Below are positions 23,557 to 31,921 of a DNA stretch of 32,353 nt, piece by piece. Position 1 is the first letter of the stretch, and each line of letters opens with the position of its first letter. The translations under genes and the position numbers were made by a program. The notes beneath the pieces were generated by a model. The model was given only the letters and a program-made list of their open reading frames with translations, was not told the origin of the DNA and made no database searches. The DNA lies in NCBI RefSeq assembly GCF_003606285.1, contig NZ_CP028887.1:1-32353 (forward strand). Reading direction: 5' to 3'. The stretch comes from Borrelia turcica IST7. Its GTDB lineage: Bacteria; Spirochaetota; Spirochaetia; Borreliales; Borreliaceae.

Positions 23557-24078
23557 CTATGATTGAATTGGTGCCAATGGCGGCATGTTTAGAACTGTCC
23601 GATCATTAAGATCATCTTTTATTCTATTTAAAATCTCTTCATTGGGGGTTTTCTCATTATCAAACGCACTACATGCCATAGAAAAAAGCTGAGCTACCAT
23701 ATCCTTTAAACTTTGACCACCATTTGGAGTTGGAGGAGTTGTAGGAGTTAAATTAGCTAAGTCCAAATCCGACCCATTATTTTTTTCTTTAATCGCTTCT
23801 TGTAAATCCTTAATAACAACAATAAGTTCTCTTCCCTTACTTGGAGACTGCTTTAACCATTGAATAAATCCATCCAACTTGGTTTTCCTTGTATCCTCTC
23901 TATCTTGACGAGAGATATTCATTGATGATGAAAGTAATTGATTTTGAAAGTCATCAAGTGTCTTAACCTCATCAGAAGATAAGACCTCATCAGAAGATAA
24001 GATATCCTCAGGTGTATCTCCTATAACGCTACAACTAATAAGGAATAAGTAAATAAATAAATTTAATAGAAAATTCAT
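23557..24078 (-). CDS. mlp: Mlp family lipoprotein, second copy
   Basis: 173-aa lipoprotein with signal MNFLLNLFIYLFLISC (Cys16). It carries an internal duplication of six residues (SSDEVL/SSDEVK) just after the tether. The Mlp core is present: LDDFQNQLLSSSMN, KLDGFIQWLKQSPSKGRELI, DLQEAIKEKNNGSD and LKDMVAQLFSMACSAFDN. A Thr/Pro-rich insert (LTPTTPPTPNGG) sits before the last helix. RBS AAGGAGGG precedes ATG. Signal peptide and leader are close to those of the first mlp at 11621, but the mature part has diverged. Probably intact. Confidence 0.9.
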   Translation of the reverse strand: MNFLLNLFIYLFLISCSVIGDTPEDILSSDEVLSSDEVKTLDDFQNQLLSSSMNISRQDREDTRKTKLDGFIQWLKQSPSKGRELIVVIKDLQEAIKEKNNGSDLDLANLTPTTPPTPNGGQSLKDMVAQLFSMACSAFDNEKTPNEEILNRIKDDLNDRTVLNMPPLAPIQS

Positions 24079-24214
24079 GTGTCAACCCTCCTTAATAAAT
24101 GTATACCATTAATAACAAAAATAATAAAATTAAATTGTACATAATAAGATAATATCTAATTTATTGATAACAAAGCGGTACTGCCCTATATTTTAATAGA
24201 TGAAAGAGAAAAAA

Positions 24215-25003
24215 ATGAATATAATAAGGATCCTTGTATCCTTGTTATTATGTTTTATCTTGATGCTTGGATGTCAAAATGAGCCTAGTGAATATGACAT
24301 AGGGTATGTTACTAAAATAAGTAAAGAGGAAATTGCTAAGCTTGAACAATTCATTGATGTTACTAAAGATTATGAGAGTGTACTAGTAGATATATATAAC
24401 GACTATATTGGGGATTATAATGCAATTAAGACCTATTCTAACTGCAATGGCAATTCATGTTTGTGGTCTGATGTAAGGGAAGAGCATGTTAGTAGACTAA
24501 AGGTAGGTAATCTTATAGAGGAATATAGTAAGCTAGTAGAGATGCTACAGACAGGAATAGATAATTATACCCCTCAAACTTTAATTAACTCAATTGATAA
24601 GTTTAAAGAAGATCTTAAAGGAGAACTTCCTCTTATAGGAGAAGAGAACCAAAGACGTCCTCACAACGCTTCTATAGCAAGAAATATTGCTGAATCTTAC
24701 TATAATACTATGAAAATAGCTGTTACAAGTTATGTTGATGCTTTTGCGTATTTAGTGTCAACACTGTCTTCACCAGAGCTTACTGAGGCTACTGAAAGCT
24801 TTGCAACTGCATCAAAAGTATTTGTAGAAAAGAGAGGAGATGCAGCTACACATGCAATCTTATATGGTATTATGACTATTATTTCTCAAGGAAGTCTTAT
24901 TAATGCACAAAGTATATCTGAGATGTTTGGTAAGGAAGGAGAAGAGTTCTCACCATCTATTGGTAAACTTTATTATGTTTATAAAGCATCTAAACCATAC
25001 TAA
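24215..25003 (+). CDS. Helical lipoprotein, unknown family
   Basis: 262 aa from Met at 24215 (an upstream ATG at 24200 adds five residues; GAAAGAG before 24215 favours the shorter form). Signal ILVSLLLCFILMLGC ends at the lipidated Cys. The mature protein is mostly helical, with a CNGNSC motif near its first third, GDYNAIKTYS, then NAIARNI-like helices (NASIARNIAESYYNTMKIAV) and a Gly-rich end GKEGEEFSPSIGKLYYVYK. It may be a surface lipoprotein. I do not recognise the family. A 13-bp-arm terminator follows. Confidence 0.7.
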   Translation: MNIIRILVSLLLCFILMLGCQNEPSEYDIGYVTKISKEEIAKLEQFIDVTKDYESVLVDIYNDYIGDYNAIKTYSNCNGNSCLWSDVREEHVSRLKVGNLIEEYSKLVEMLQTGIDNYTPQTLINSIDKFKEDLKGELPLIGEENQRRPHNASIARNIAESYYNTMKIAVTSYVDAFAYLVSTLSSPELTEATESFATASKVFVEKRGDAATHAILYGIMTIISQGSLINAQSISEMFGKEGEEFSPSIGKLYYVYKASKPY

Positions 25004-25048
25004 AAAAAGAGGACAGAATGAAGAACAAGTTCTTATACTAATAACAAA

Positions 25049-25100
25049 CTTATAGAGTATAATCTGAATAAACATCATCATTTAGCTTATACTCTATAAG
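25049..25100 (+). terminator. Terminator after the 24215 lipoprotein gene
   Basis: CTTATAGAGTATA (25049-25061) pairs perfectly with TATACTCTATAAG (25088-25100), followed by ACATTTTTTA. Confidence 0.7.
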
Positions 25101-25140
25101 ACATTTTTTATAATATAGGACAATACTTATAAGTAGAACA

Positions 25141-25770
25141 TTAAAAGAAAGATGATTGTTTGTAAATTTTTTTCATTTTATTTGTATTATTTTTAATTCT
25201 GTTAAGCCATTTTGGCAAAAATCTTTGATTGATAAAAGCAATAACATCATCAAGGAATTGTTTTTTAATTAGATAGGTACTCTTATGTCGTGAAGAAGTT
25301 AAACCGATGTTAGAAATAGATTCTATCCAGATAGGATTTTGATTTTTTAAAAGGTTAAAATAATAAAATAGGCTAATAGAGTAGTTTTTGCATATATTAG
25401 GGTTAATGCTATTGATTAAGGAGATAAGTCCTATATAATTATCCATAATGTGATTTAAAGGGAAGGTAGGAAAGTTTCTAGTGTTTAAAGGATCAAATAC
25501 CCGATTCAAGGTTATAATTAGCACGCTCATTTAAAGCCTCTAATGTAGCAGCAATGTCTGAGTCTTTATTAAAAGTGATATTTTCTGTTATTCTGTACTG
25601 CCTATCACCATTAGTTGTAAATATTGTATCTGCAGAAATAGAACCCTTTCCAGTGGCTATAATTTTGTAAGCAAGTAAGGCCTTACATGCTGAATGTCTC
25701 TTAAGGTCAACCTTTCTAGCTTCCAGTTTAGTACGTATTTGTAAAGTAGAGAGTAGTAAAAGGGTTGAAT
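25141..25770 (-). pseudogene. Phage baseplate gene remnant (DUF276/baseplate-J-like)
   Basis: On the minus strand from about 25770, the frame reads TKLEARKVDLKRHSACKALL, AYKIIATGKGSISADTIFTT, NGDRQYRITENITFN and ALNERANYNLESGI, stopping near 25500. The ATGKGSISADTIFTTNGD stretch is typical of baseplate J proteins, represented in Borrelia phage DNA by DUF276. A second open frame (25141-25530) overlaps its end and reads VFDPLNTRNFPTFPLNHIMD and FLDDVIAFINQRFLPKWLNR; I cannot tell whether it is phage-derived. The start is missing. It is opposite in direction to the surrounding phage remnants. Confidence 0.5.
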
Positions 25771-25820
25771 CTTATTGATTAATTTGTTATAATATAAGTA
25801 ATTAAGTAGAGGGAGATATT

Positions 25821-26205
25821 TTGAGTTTGCATACTATATTAGAGTAATGTTTTAGTTGTGTTTGTAGACAAGAAGTTAGAGCATCAAATTATATTGGGTG
25901 GTATTGGTAAGTTTGATAAGGATAAGATTTCGATTAATGATAATATTGTTGTAAATAAGGATAGTGGTAAGGTTGCAATTAGGAATGATAATGCTAGTAT
26001 TAAGGCTATTTTAAAAGAGATCGTGAATTTAATAAAGGATATCAAGATTACGGAATCTTATAATGATAGTATTACTGGTTCTGCTGCTACACCGTTAATG
26101 CTATCTCTGGTGCTGTAAGTGGAAGTATTGTTGGGTATATGAATGGTAGCTATATATCTCAGATAAATAGGTGTAGTAGTAATATGGAGAAGTTTTTAGA
26201 ATAAG
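25821..26205 (+). pseudogene. Phage tail/baseplate-like remnant
   Basis: TTATAAT near 25790 and AGAGGGAGA precede a TTG start (MSLHTILE) that stops after eight codons. A second frame from 25858 reads FVDKKLEHQIILGGIGKFDK, ISINDNIVVNKDSGKVAIRN and IKAILKEIVNLIKDIKI. A frameshift near 26095 is needed for AISGAVSGSIVGYMNGSYIS to a stop near 26203. Repeated short strands then a helix resemble the C-terminal part of DUF777/gpV-like proteins, which I offer tentatively. Two lesions make it a pseudogene. Confidence 0.45.
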
Positions 26206-26248
26206 TTAATAATGAGTGTAATTTGATATAATTGAGTGAGGACGTGAA

Positions 26249-26806
26249 ATGATTAATTTAGCATATAAACAAATGCCAGAATATAAATATGTAAAGCAGG
26301 CATTTATTGAAAAGGGATTTGAAGAGGATATAATAGAATCTTTTTTGCTTCTTAATCTAGTTTATAGTGATGATAATGTAAAGGACAAGATAAAGTCACT
26401 TGAGGATAAACTTATTGCATTTGAGGCTGAGTGTAAGGGTAGATTTGATAAGGTAGATAATAAGATAGAAGCAGTAAGGAATGAGATAAAGACAGTAAGA
26501 AGTGAGCTAAGTAGTGAAATAAAGGAAGTAAGGACTGAGCTTAACGGTAGGATAGATAAACTTGACGATAAGATAGAAGCAGTAAGGAATGAACTAAGTA
26601 GTGAGATAAAAGAAGTAAGGAATGAGCTCAGTAGTGAGATAAAGGAAGTAAGGAATGAACTTAACGGTAGAATAGACACAATTAAGAGTGAGCTAAGTAG
26701 TAAGATAGACTCAGCGATAAAGCCACTTTATTGGATATTTGGGTTTGTGTCTACATTTGCTGTAAGTGCAGTAATAGGATTATTTATACATTATCTTAGT
26801 AAATAA
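26249..26806 (+). CDS. bdr: Bdr family repeat membrane protein, second copy
   Basis: 185 aa. Head domain YKQMPEYKYVKQAFIEKGFE and IIESFLLLNLVYSDDN, then about 100 residues of 11-residue repeats (KIEAVRNELSSEIKEVRNEL), then a transmembrane helix at about residues 162-182 (WIFGFVSTFAVSAVIGLF). The repeat is visible as 33-bp DNA units, for example 26582-26614 and 26615-26647. Expected to be inner-membrane anchored with a cytoplasmic coiled coil; function unknown. TATAAT at 26227-26232 and GAGTGAGGA upstream of ATG. The strong 18-bp-arm hairpin downstream should terminate it. Confidence 0.92.
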   Translation: MINLAYKQMPEYKYVKQAFIEKGFEEDIIESFLLLNLVYSDDNVKDKIKSLEDKLIAFEAECKGRFDKVDNKIEAVRNEIKTVRSELSSEIKEVRTELNGRIDKLDDKIEAVRNELSSEIKEVRNELSSEIKEVRNELNGRIDTIKSELSSKIDSAIKPLYWIFGFVSTFAVSAVIGLFIHYLSK

Positions 26807-26832
26807 GTGATAAATTTAATATATTCACAATA

Positions 26833-26876
26833 TTTCTAGTAAAGATAAGACTTAAAGATCTTATCTTTACTAGAAA
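26833..26876 (+). terminator. 18-bp-arm hairpin after bdr
   Basis: Perfect arms at 26833-26850 and 26859-26876 (core TAGTAAAGATAAGA) with an 8-nt loop, 27 bp past the bdr stop. Confidence 0.65.
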
Positions 26877-27023
26877 AGAATTAGTGCATAATGAGATTCT
26901 GTAGCATAAATATCACCAGATAGAGCTTGATATTAAGTATTAGAACTTATTCTTTTAAAAAAGAAGTAAATTGTGTAAGACTGTTTAAGATATATAGTTA
27001 TTAAAAAGAGAAGAGGTGAGAAA

Positions 27024-27953
27024 ATGAAGTTAATAAATAAAGCGTTAATAATAATTAGTCTAGTTAGTAGTGTTATGTCGTGTAAGCTGTATGACAAGTT
27101 GCTAGATAAAGTAGAAGAGTCTTTAGATAAACAAGAAGTAAGTGTAAGATCTTCTGCTAGCAAGCCAGATACTAATGCTATAACTGACATGCAAGATAGC
27201 GATGTTGGAGCTAGTGAACAGAATAGTGGTAGAAGTGGCCGTAGGGCTAGAAGTTTAGATGATTATAGCCAAAATGAACAAGAAGAGGTTGTTAATAAAG
27301 TCGATAGTAGTGGTTCAGAAGCAGAGCAGAATGTAGCTATTGTTAAAGAGGATAAAGTAGTTGTAGAGTCTTTAAGCGATAAATCAAAACAGGGTGTGAT
27401 TGTTAATGAGGAGACGAAGGAGCTTTGTGATAAAGCTAATGAAATAAAGAGTCAAGCTGAGACTCGGTTAGTAGAGGTTGGTGCAATAACTAAGAATTTG
27501 GAACAAATAAAGAAAAAACTTGACGAGGTAAAAACTGAGGTTACTAATGCCGAGACTGATTTTAATAAAGCAAGAAGGGGGTCTAATAGTGAATCTAAAC
27601 AGAAATTATTGGCTGACTTACACAAAGCTATTGATAAGGTTAGGAATAGTAGGAATTATGCAGATTTAATATTGTATAATGAAGCAAAGGGTTCATTAGA
27701 AAGTTCAGAAGGTAGTTTTAATAATGCTAAGAGTCAGGCTGAAATTGCTTTGAGTGATATCAAAAGTATTTATAGAGCATCGGGCGGAGCTTACTATATA
27801 CATAAGGCAAAAGAAGCAATGGAGGGAGCAGAAAAACTTTTAGAAGATGCTCAAAGGGATCAATCAACGCTTAAGTTTAGAATGAATCAAGTAGAGGTAG
27901 ACTTCAGCAAGTTAAAGCAAGCACATGAAGCACTGGTAGGAATAATGAATTGA
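27024..27953 (+). CDS. Large helical surface lipoprotein (P35/VraA-like), copy 1
   Basis: 309 aa, lipoprotein signal MKLINKALIIISLVSSVMSC (Cys20), then KLYDKLLDKVEESLDKQEVS. A tether with NSGRSGRRARSLDD (about residues 67-80) may be flexible and positively charged. From about residue 125 the protein is a long helical bundle (KELCDKANEIKSQAETRLVE; NLEQIKKKLDEVKTEVTNAE) ending in QVEVDFSKLKQAHEALVG, a motif I associate with Borrelia virulence-associated/P35-type lipoproteins. Such proteins bind host factors in some species; no ligand is inferred here. RBS AGAGGTGAG. A paralogue is at 30777. Confidence 0.75.
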   Translation: MKLINKALIIISLVSSVMSCKLYDKLLDKVEESLDKQEVSVRSSASKPDTNAITDMQDSDVGASEQNSGRSGRRARSLDDYSQNEQEEVVNKVDSSGSEAEQNVAIVKEDKVVVESLSDKSKQGVIVNEETKELCDKANEIKSQAETRLVEVGAITKNLEQIKKKLDEVKTEVTNAETDFNKARRGSNSESKQKLLADLHKAIDKVRNSRNYADLILYNEAKGSLESSEGSFNNAKSQAEIALSDIKSIYRASGGAYYIHKAKEAMEGAEKLLEDAQRDQSTLKFRMNQVEVDFSKLKQAHEALVGIMN

Positions 27954-28020
27954 GTTATAAGTAAGAAATATGAACTTAAATGATACCTATTAATGCTGGG
28001 GAAATTCATTAAGTTCATTA

Positions 28021-28406
28021 CAAGACTCCTATTAAGCCTGTAAGTCTAAATTTATATGCCTTTTCAGTAATAATAATATCAAAGAATAAAAGAGATGTTA
28101 TAAAAGAAAAATAAGAGAATAAAGTTGATATAAATAAGTAAGTGAGATAAGTTATTTGTAAGATGTATAAAGAAGGAAAGTAAATGAGAATAATAATTGT
28201 AACATTAATAATGTTACGAGGCTCGATAGCATGCCGTTGAGTTTAAGTTTATAAGTCTTCTCATCAATGATATCGTTATGGAAGTATTTATCAAGAGATT
28301 GAATCTCATGAATAAATTTATTAGCATTTATATTTTTATTTATAGTGTCTACTTTAGCCATAATAAGATTCTTATAAAAAGTAATATGAATATAAAGAAT
28401 TGTCAT
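28021..28406 (-). pseudogene. Remnants of a small minus-strand gene, two copies
   Basis: The minus strand at 28152-28406 encodes 84 aa including NANKFIHEIQSLDKYFHNDI and IDEKTYKLKLNGM before unrelated sequence. A second shorter copy at about 28023-28080 reads DIIITEKAYKFRLTGLIGVL and stops. Neither has an RBS. The shared pattern (DII-EK-YK-RL-G) recurs a third time at 31838-31921. These are fragments of one gene family, not recognised, left behind by duplication. Confidence 0.45.
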
Positions 28407-28511
28407 TTTACTATTAGATATATGTTATTTATAAATGACTAATTAAATAGTTGCAGTAATAGTGACATTAATATCTATTATGTTAATGTCACTTGTGTTG
28501 AAAACCTATTT

Positions 28512-29087
28512 TTATGATTTTTTTTGATTATTTTTTAAACTTGTAAATTCATTCATAAATTTATTAAATAAATCTTGTTCACTTATAATTCTCTTTAATA
28601 AAAATTCAACAAAATCTTTATTTTGTTTGCAAGTCATATAAATATCTGGAGTATCAAAGCCAAAATGCAAAAATTTTTTGTTTTGTATTTGCTCTAAATT
28701 ACCATTTTGTCTTGCATTATTTATAAAAGCTATTGTTCGTCTATATCCATTTTGTACTACATGATTTTCATCGATAATTCCATCCTCTATAGCTTTTATA
28801 ATTTTAATATAAGTATATGCTTGAGTTTTACCTAATTTTGGATATTGTTTTAAAAAAGCATTAAAACTTTTATGTCCGTCAAGTCGATATAATTGATTGA
28901 CTTTAATAAGATACAACATTTTAGGATTTTCTAATGCAAGTTCTACTATAGTATCGGTATTATTATCTAAAGTATTTTTACATTGATTATATAATGCTCT
29001 TTCTTTTTCTTCTTCGGTTTTTTGTTTAACTGGTAATACTTTTGGATTTAGTACTGGACTTATATTTTTTTTTCTTTTTAGTTCCAT
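28512..29087 (-). CDS. PF49 plasmid partition protein, locus 2
   Basis: 191 aa, family 49. After a variable N-terminus, it has MLYLIKVNQLYRLDGHKSFN, AFLKQYPKLGKTQAYTYIKI, AIEDGIIDENHVVQNGYRRT and a C-terminal helix EFLLKRIISEQDLFNKFMNE. It differs clearly from the locus 1 protein in the N-terminus and middle, as expected for a different compatibility group. AAAGGAGC lies before the ATG at 29087. It sits downstream of PF32 with a broken PF49-like gene between them. Confidence 0.85.
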   Translation of the reverse strand: MELKRKKNISPVLNPKVLPVKQKTEEEKERALYNQCKNTLDNNTDTIVELALENPKMLYLIKVNQLYRLDGHKSFNAFLKQYPKLGKTQAYTYIKIIKAIEDGIIDENHVVQNGYRRTIAFINNARQNGNLEQIQNKKFLHFGFDTPDIYMTCKQNKDFVEFLLKRIISEQDLFNKFMNEFTSLKNNQKKS

Positions 29088-29195
29088 ATTTGATGCTCCT
29101 TTTATATGTAAGTTTATACCATATTTATGGTTGAAATATATGTTAAAAATAAATCTAAAATTTCTTTATTGCGATTATTTTTGGTTTTTTTCATA

Positions 29196-29582
29196 TTATA
29201 TAGAATACACTTTATAAAAGTTGTTCAACAGTGAACAAGTATAAGCAGAAAAGACTAAAAAAATAAACGCAATTCCATTATTATGAATATCTTCTATTTT
29301 GATTTTTCCATTTAACAACTGTGTGTATACCCTTATATATCTATATATAGTAGCTTCATTGTATGAAAAATATCTTAAAAAAGCACTAAAAGATTTATAA
29401 TTGTCATATTTATATAACTCTCTTTTTTTAATGTCATACATTATTTCCATTAATCTTATTCTAATGTCCCTTACATTTAGCACTATTTTTTATTTCATCT
29501 TTATATGAAAAATATTCCATTTTTTTGTCTTATTGACAGCAATACTATTTCTATTAAGTAACATAACATTATCTTTTTCCAT
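29196..29582 (-). pseudogene. Broken PF49-like partition gene
   Basis: ATG at 29582 with AAAGGGA upstream starts MEKDNVMLLNRNSIAVNKTK but soon stops. After frame changes the text reads EYFSYKDEIKNSAKCK, then RIRLMEIMYDIKKRELYKYD, NYKSFSAFLRYFSYNEATIY, RYIRVYTQLLNGKIKIEDIH and NNGI, which aligns with the PF49 core (KSFNAFLKQY... AIEDGIIDENHVVQNG). The C-terminal third is missing. It is a pseudogene between PF32 and an intact PF49. Confidence 0.7.
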
Positions 29583-29613
29583 AATTAATTCCCTTTTTAT
29601 TATTTAATTAATC

Positions 29614-30405
29614 TCATATTACATTGGGTATATTTAATATATTACTTAAAGCATTTTTTATCTCTTTATAATAATTCTCATTTTTATTTGGAACTAAACC
29701 TTTATTAATCACTTTTTGAAGTAAAGTTGTATAGTGAACTTTACCTTTAATTAAGTTTTTATACTTCTCTTCTAATAGATTATCTAATTGAATTACTTCA
29801 TTTCTATTTTTAATGAATCTATTCTTTATTATTGATATATCTATTTTTTTCCTATTAATCTCCTCTATTCTATTTACTCTTTTTCCTATTTCGGAAAACC
29901 CCTCTATAGACCACCTTTCAACTTCTATAGGAACAACAAAATTATCTGTAACACTCAATGCGTTTTTTAATAAAAAATTAGAATTTGGGGCGGTATCAAT
30001 TATCACATAATCAAAATTTTCTTTTATTAAATACTCTTTAAAGCAAAATTTTAATAATACTTCTTTAAATTTAATTGACTCACCTTCAAAATCTAATAAA
30101 TCAGGATGAGAAGGAAGTAAATATGTATAATTATCTATTTGACTTAAAAAATCATTAACTTCAAAATGTTTTTCAGCATTATCACATACCATTTGTTTTA
30201 ATAAACAAAATACGTTTATATTTTTTAAACTAAACACTTTATCCATAAAATAACGAGTAACACTATTTTGGGGGTTTAAATCTATAATTAATACTTTTTT
30301 ATTCATATTAGATAACATGTAACTAAACATAATGGATAAAATACTTTTACCAACACCACCTTTAATACTACCAAATGTTACTACTTGTGCTTTTTTTGTA
30401 TTCAT
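29614..30405 (-). CDS. parA: PF32 ParA-type partition ATPase, locus 2
   Basis: 263 aa ParA homologue. Walker A KGGVGKSI at residues 15-22; A' motif VLIIDLNPQNSVT (about 38-50); Walker B FDYVIIDTAPNSN (about 131-143). It partners with PF49 for plasmid segregation. The sequence is well diverged from the locus 1 ParA (for example IIDLNPQNS against LIDMDTQAS), as expected for a distinct plasmid type. AGGAGTTTTAGG precedes ATG. No PF50 or PF57/62 lies beside it. Confidence 0.9.
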   Translation of the reverse strand: MNTKKAQVVTFGSIKGGVGKSILSIMFSYMLSNMNKKVLIIDLNPQNSVTRYFMDKVFSLKNINVFCLLKQMVCDNAEKHFEVNDFLSQIDNYTYLLPSHPDLLDFEGESIKFKEVLLKFCFKEYLIKENFDYVIIDTAPNSNFLLKNALSVTDNFVVPIEVERWSIEGFSEIGKRVNRIEEINRKKIDISIIKNRFIKNRNEVIQLDNLLEEKYKNLIKGKVHYTTLLQKVINKGLVPNKNENYYKEIKNALSNILNIPNVI

Positions 30406-30776
30406 TTTCCTAAAACTCCTTTATCTAGTTTTATTATTTCAAAATTATAGACTTATTGATATCATGATAATTTATCACATAACATTATAGCTCTATTTTT
30501 AGCACATTTTTCTTAATAAGAAAATCTATTAATTTGGGTTTTATTCCTTTAAAATAAGCTTTATATTATAAATTATGAATAGTGTAGAAGAATATTAGTA
30601 ATAAATTCTTAATAAGAGTAAAGGTTATAAGATAAATAATAAATAAATATATATATATCTTTATTAATAAGCATAATAACATTTAGGTTTAGTATTGAAA
30701 GAATTAAATTGAAATAAGGCTTAATAATAATACATAAAAATCGGAAAGAGATATATTATTAGAATAGAGGTGATAA
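30406..30776. other. Intergenic AT-rich region upstream of lipoprotein copy 2
   Basis: Contains the divergent promoters of PF32 (minus) and the 30777 gene (plus). AAATAAGGCTTAATA at 30713-30727 recurs at 32160-32174, just before the window end, suggesting a shared promoter element for another gene beyond the window. No gene is visible. Confidence 0.4.
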
Positions 30777-31664
30777 ATGAAGGTAATGATTAAATCGTTA
30801 ATGATAATTAGCTTAGTTGGCAGTGTTATGTCGTGTAGGTTATATGACAAGTTACTAGATGTAGCAGAAGAGTCTTTAGATAAACAAGAAGTAAGTATGG
30901 AATCTCATGACAAACCAGAGACTGATGCTACAACTAGTGAGCAGAATAGTGGTAGAAGTGGACGTAGGGCTAGAAGCTTAAGTGATGACAGTGAAATTGA
31001 GAAAGAAGAAATAGGTAGTAATAAAGACATTAGTTATAATCAAGCAAAACAGATTTTAGCTGTTGCTGGGGATAAAGGTGTGAAGCTTTATGATAGTAGT
31101 GCATTGAATGATGATAAAGTGAGTGATCTTAAAAAACTTACTAATGAAGCTAAGAAAATTAATGTTGAAGTTGATGCTTGTATAGTAGAGGTTGATGAGA
31201 TAGTTAATGAGTTAAGTAAAATAAATACAAGATTTAGTGTGATGAAAATAGAGATTATGGCTATAGAGGGTGCCTTTAAAGAGGCAAAAAAGAATCTGGA
31301 AAGATTAGATAAACAGTTGTTATTCAAATTGGATCAAGCTATTGATAAAGTGAATAATAAGATAAAAAAGGCAGAGTTAATAAGATATAAAGACGCAAAT
31401 AATGCAGTAAAATATGCTGGAGAAGATTTTGAGAGAACTAAGAGAGAAGCTGATGATGCTTTAAAAAGAATAGGAAGTGGTGATACAAGCTGGTATTGGT
31501 ACTATTTTCCAAGGGCACAAAGAGCATTATATGATGCAAAAAATCTTCTTGAAATTGCTAAAAAGGATAAGTCAGGACTTGATTCTGAAATGAAGCAAGT
31601 CGAGAAAGATTTTGATAAATTAAAGCAGGCACATGAAGATTGGAGTAGAAATAAGACCTTATAA
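30777..31664 (+). CDS. Large helical surface lipoprotein (P35/VraA-like), copy 2
   Basis: 295 aa, paralogue of the gene at 27024. Signal MKVMIKSLMIISLVGSVMSC (Cys20), then RLYDKLLDVAEESLDKQEVS and the same SEQNSGRSGRRARSLSDD motif. The middle part diverges (KDISYNQAKQILAVAGDKGV), while the helical C-terminal half aligns: KLDQAIDKVNNKIKKAEL, ALYDAKNLLEIAKKDKSGLD and QVEKDFDKLKQAHEDW. The conserved ends and divergent middle are typical of antigenically varied surface proteins. RBS TAGAGGTGA. A terminator follows at 31683. Confidence 0.75.
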   Translation: MKVMIKSLMIISLVGSVMSCRLYDKLLDVAEESLDKQEVSMESHDKPETDATTSEQNSGRSGRRARSLSDDSEIEKEEIGSNKDISYNQAKQILAVAGDKGVKLYDSSALNDDKVSDLKKLTNEAKKINVEVDACIVEVDEIVNELSKINTRFSVMKIEIMAIEGAFKEAKKNLERLDKQLLFKLDQAIDKVNNKIKKAELIRYKDANNAVKYAGEDFERTKREADDALKRIGSGDTSWYWYYFPRAQRALYDAKNLLEIAKKDKSGLDSEMKQVEKDFDKLKQAHEDWSRNKTL

Positions 31665-31682
31665 AGGTAGGTAGATATATTT

Positions 31683-31720
31683 AAAAATGAAGTCCTTGAG
31701 TGTAAGAAGGCTTCATTTTT
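31683..31720 (+). terminator. Terminator after lipoprotein copy 2
   Basis: AAAAATGAAG (31683-31692) and CTTCATTTTT (31711-31720), perfect 10-bp arms with U-run. Confidence 0.7.
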
Positions 31721-31837
31721 AGGATAAGTAACATTTATTTCTTTTATTATTTGAATAATATCTTGACTAATATAATTATCAGAGTATCCGGTATTGGTTT
31801 TAATATTTTGTAATAATGATTTTGCATGTCCGATAAG

Positions 31838-31921
31838 CCTAAGCTTATAAGTCTTCTCATCAATGATATCAAAATAGAAGTATGTATCAAGAGGTTAAAT
31901 CTCGTGAATAAATATATTAGT
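31838..31921 (-). pseudogene. Third remnant of the minus-strand small gene
   Basis: 84 bp nearly identical to 28242-28325, reading on the minus strand FIHEI, stop, PLDTYFYFDIIDEKTYKLRL. It has the same position relative to lipoprotein copy 2 as the earlier copy has to copy 1. The in-frame stop shows it is not expressed as a full protein. Nothing else is supported from 31922 to the window end apart from promoter-like sequence at about 32160. Confidence 0.6.

Noticed and set aside
26362-26679. 105-codon repetitive minus-strand frame
   Set aside because: Mirror image of the bdr repeats; Ser/Leu repeats arise from the antisense strand.
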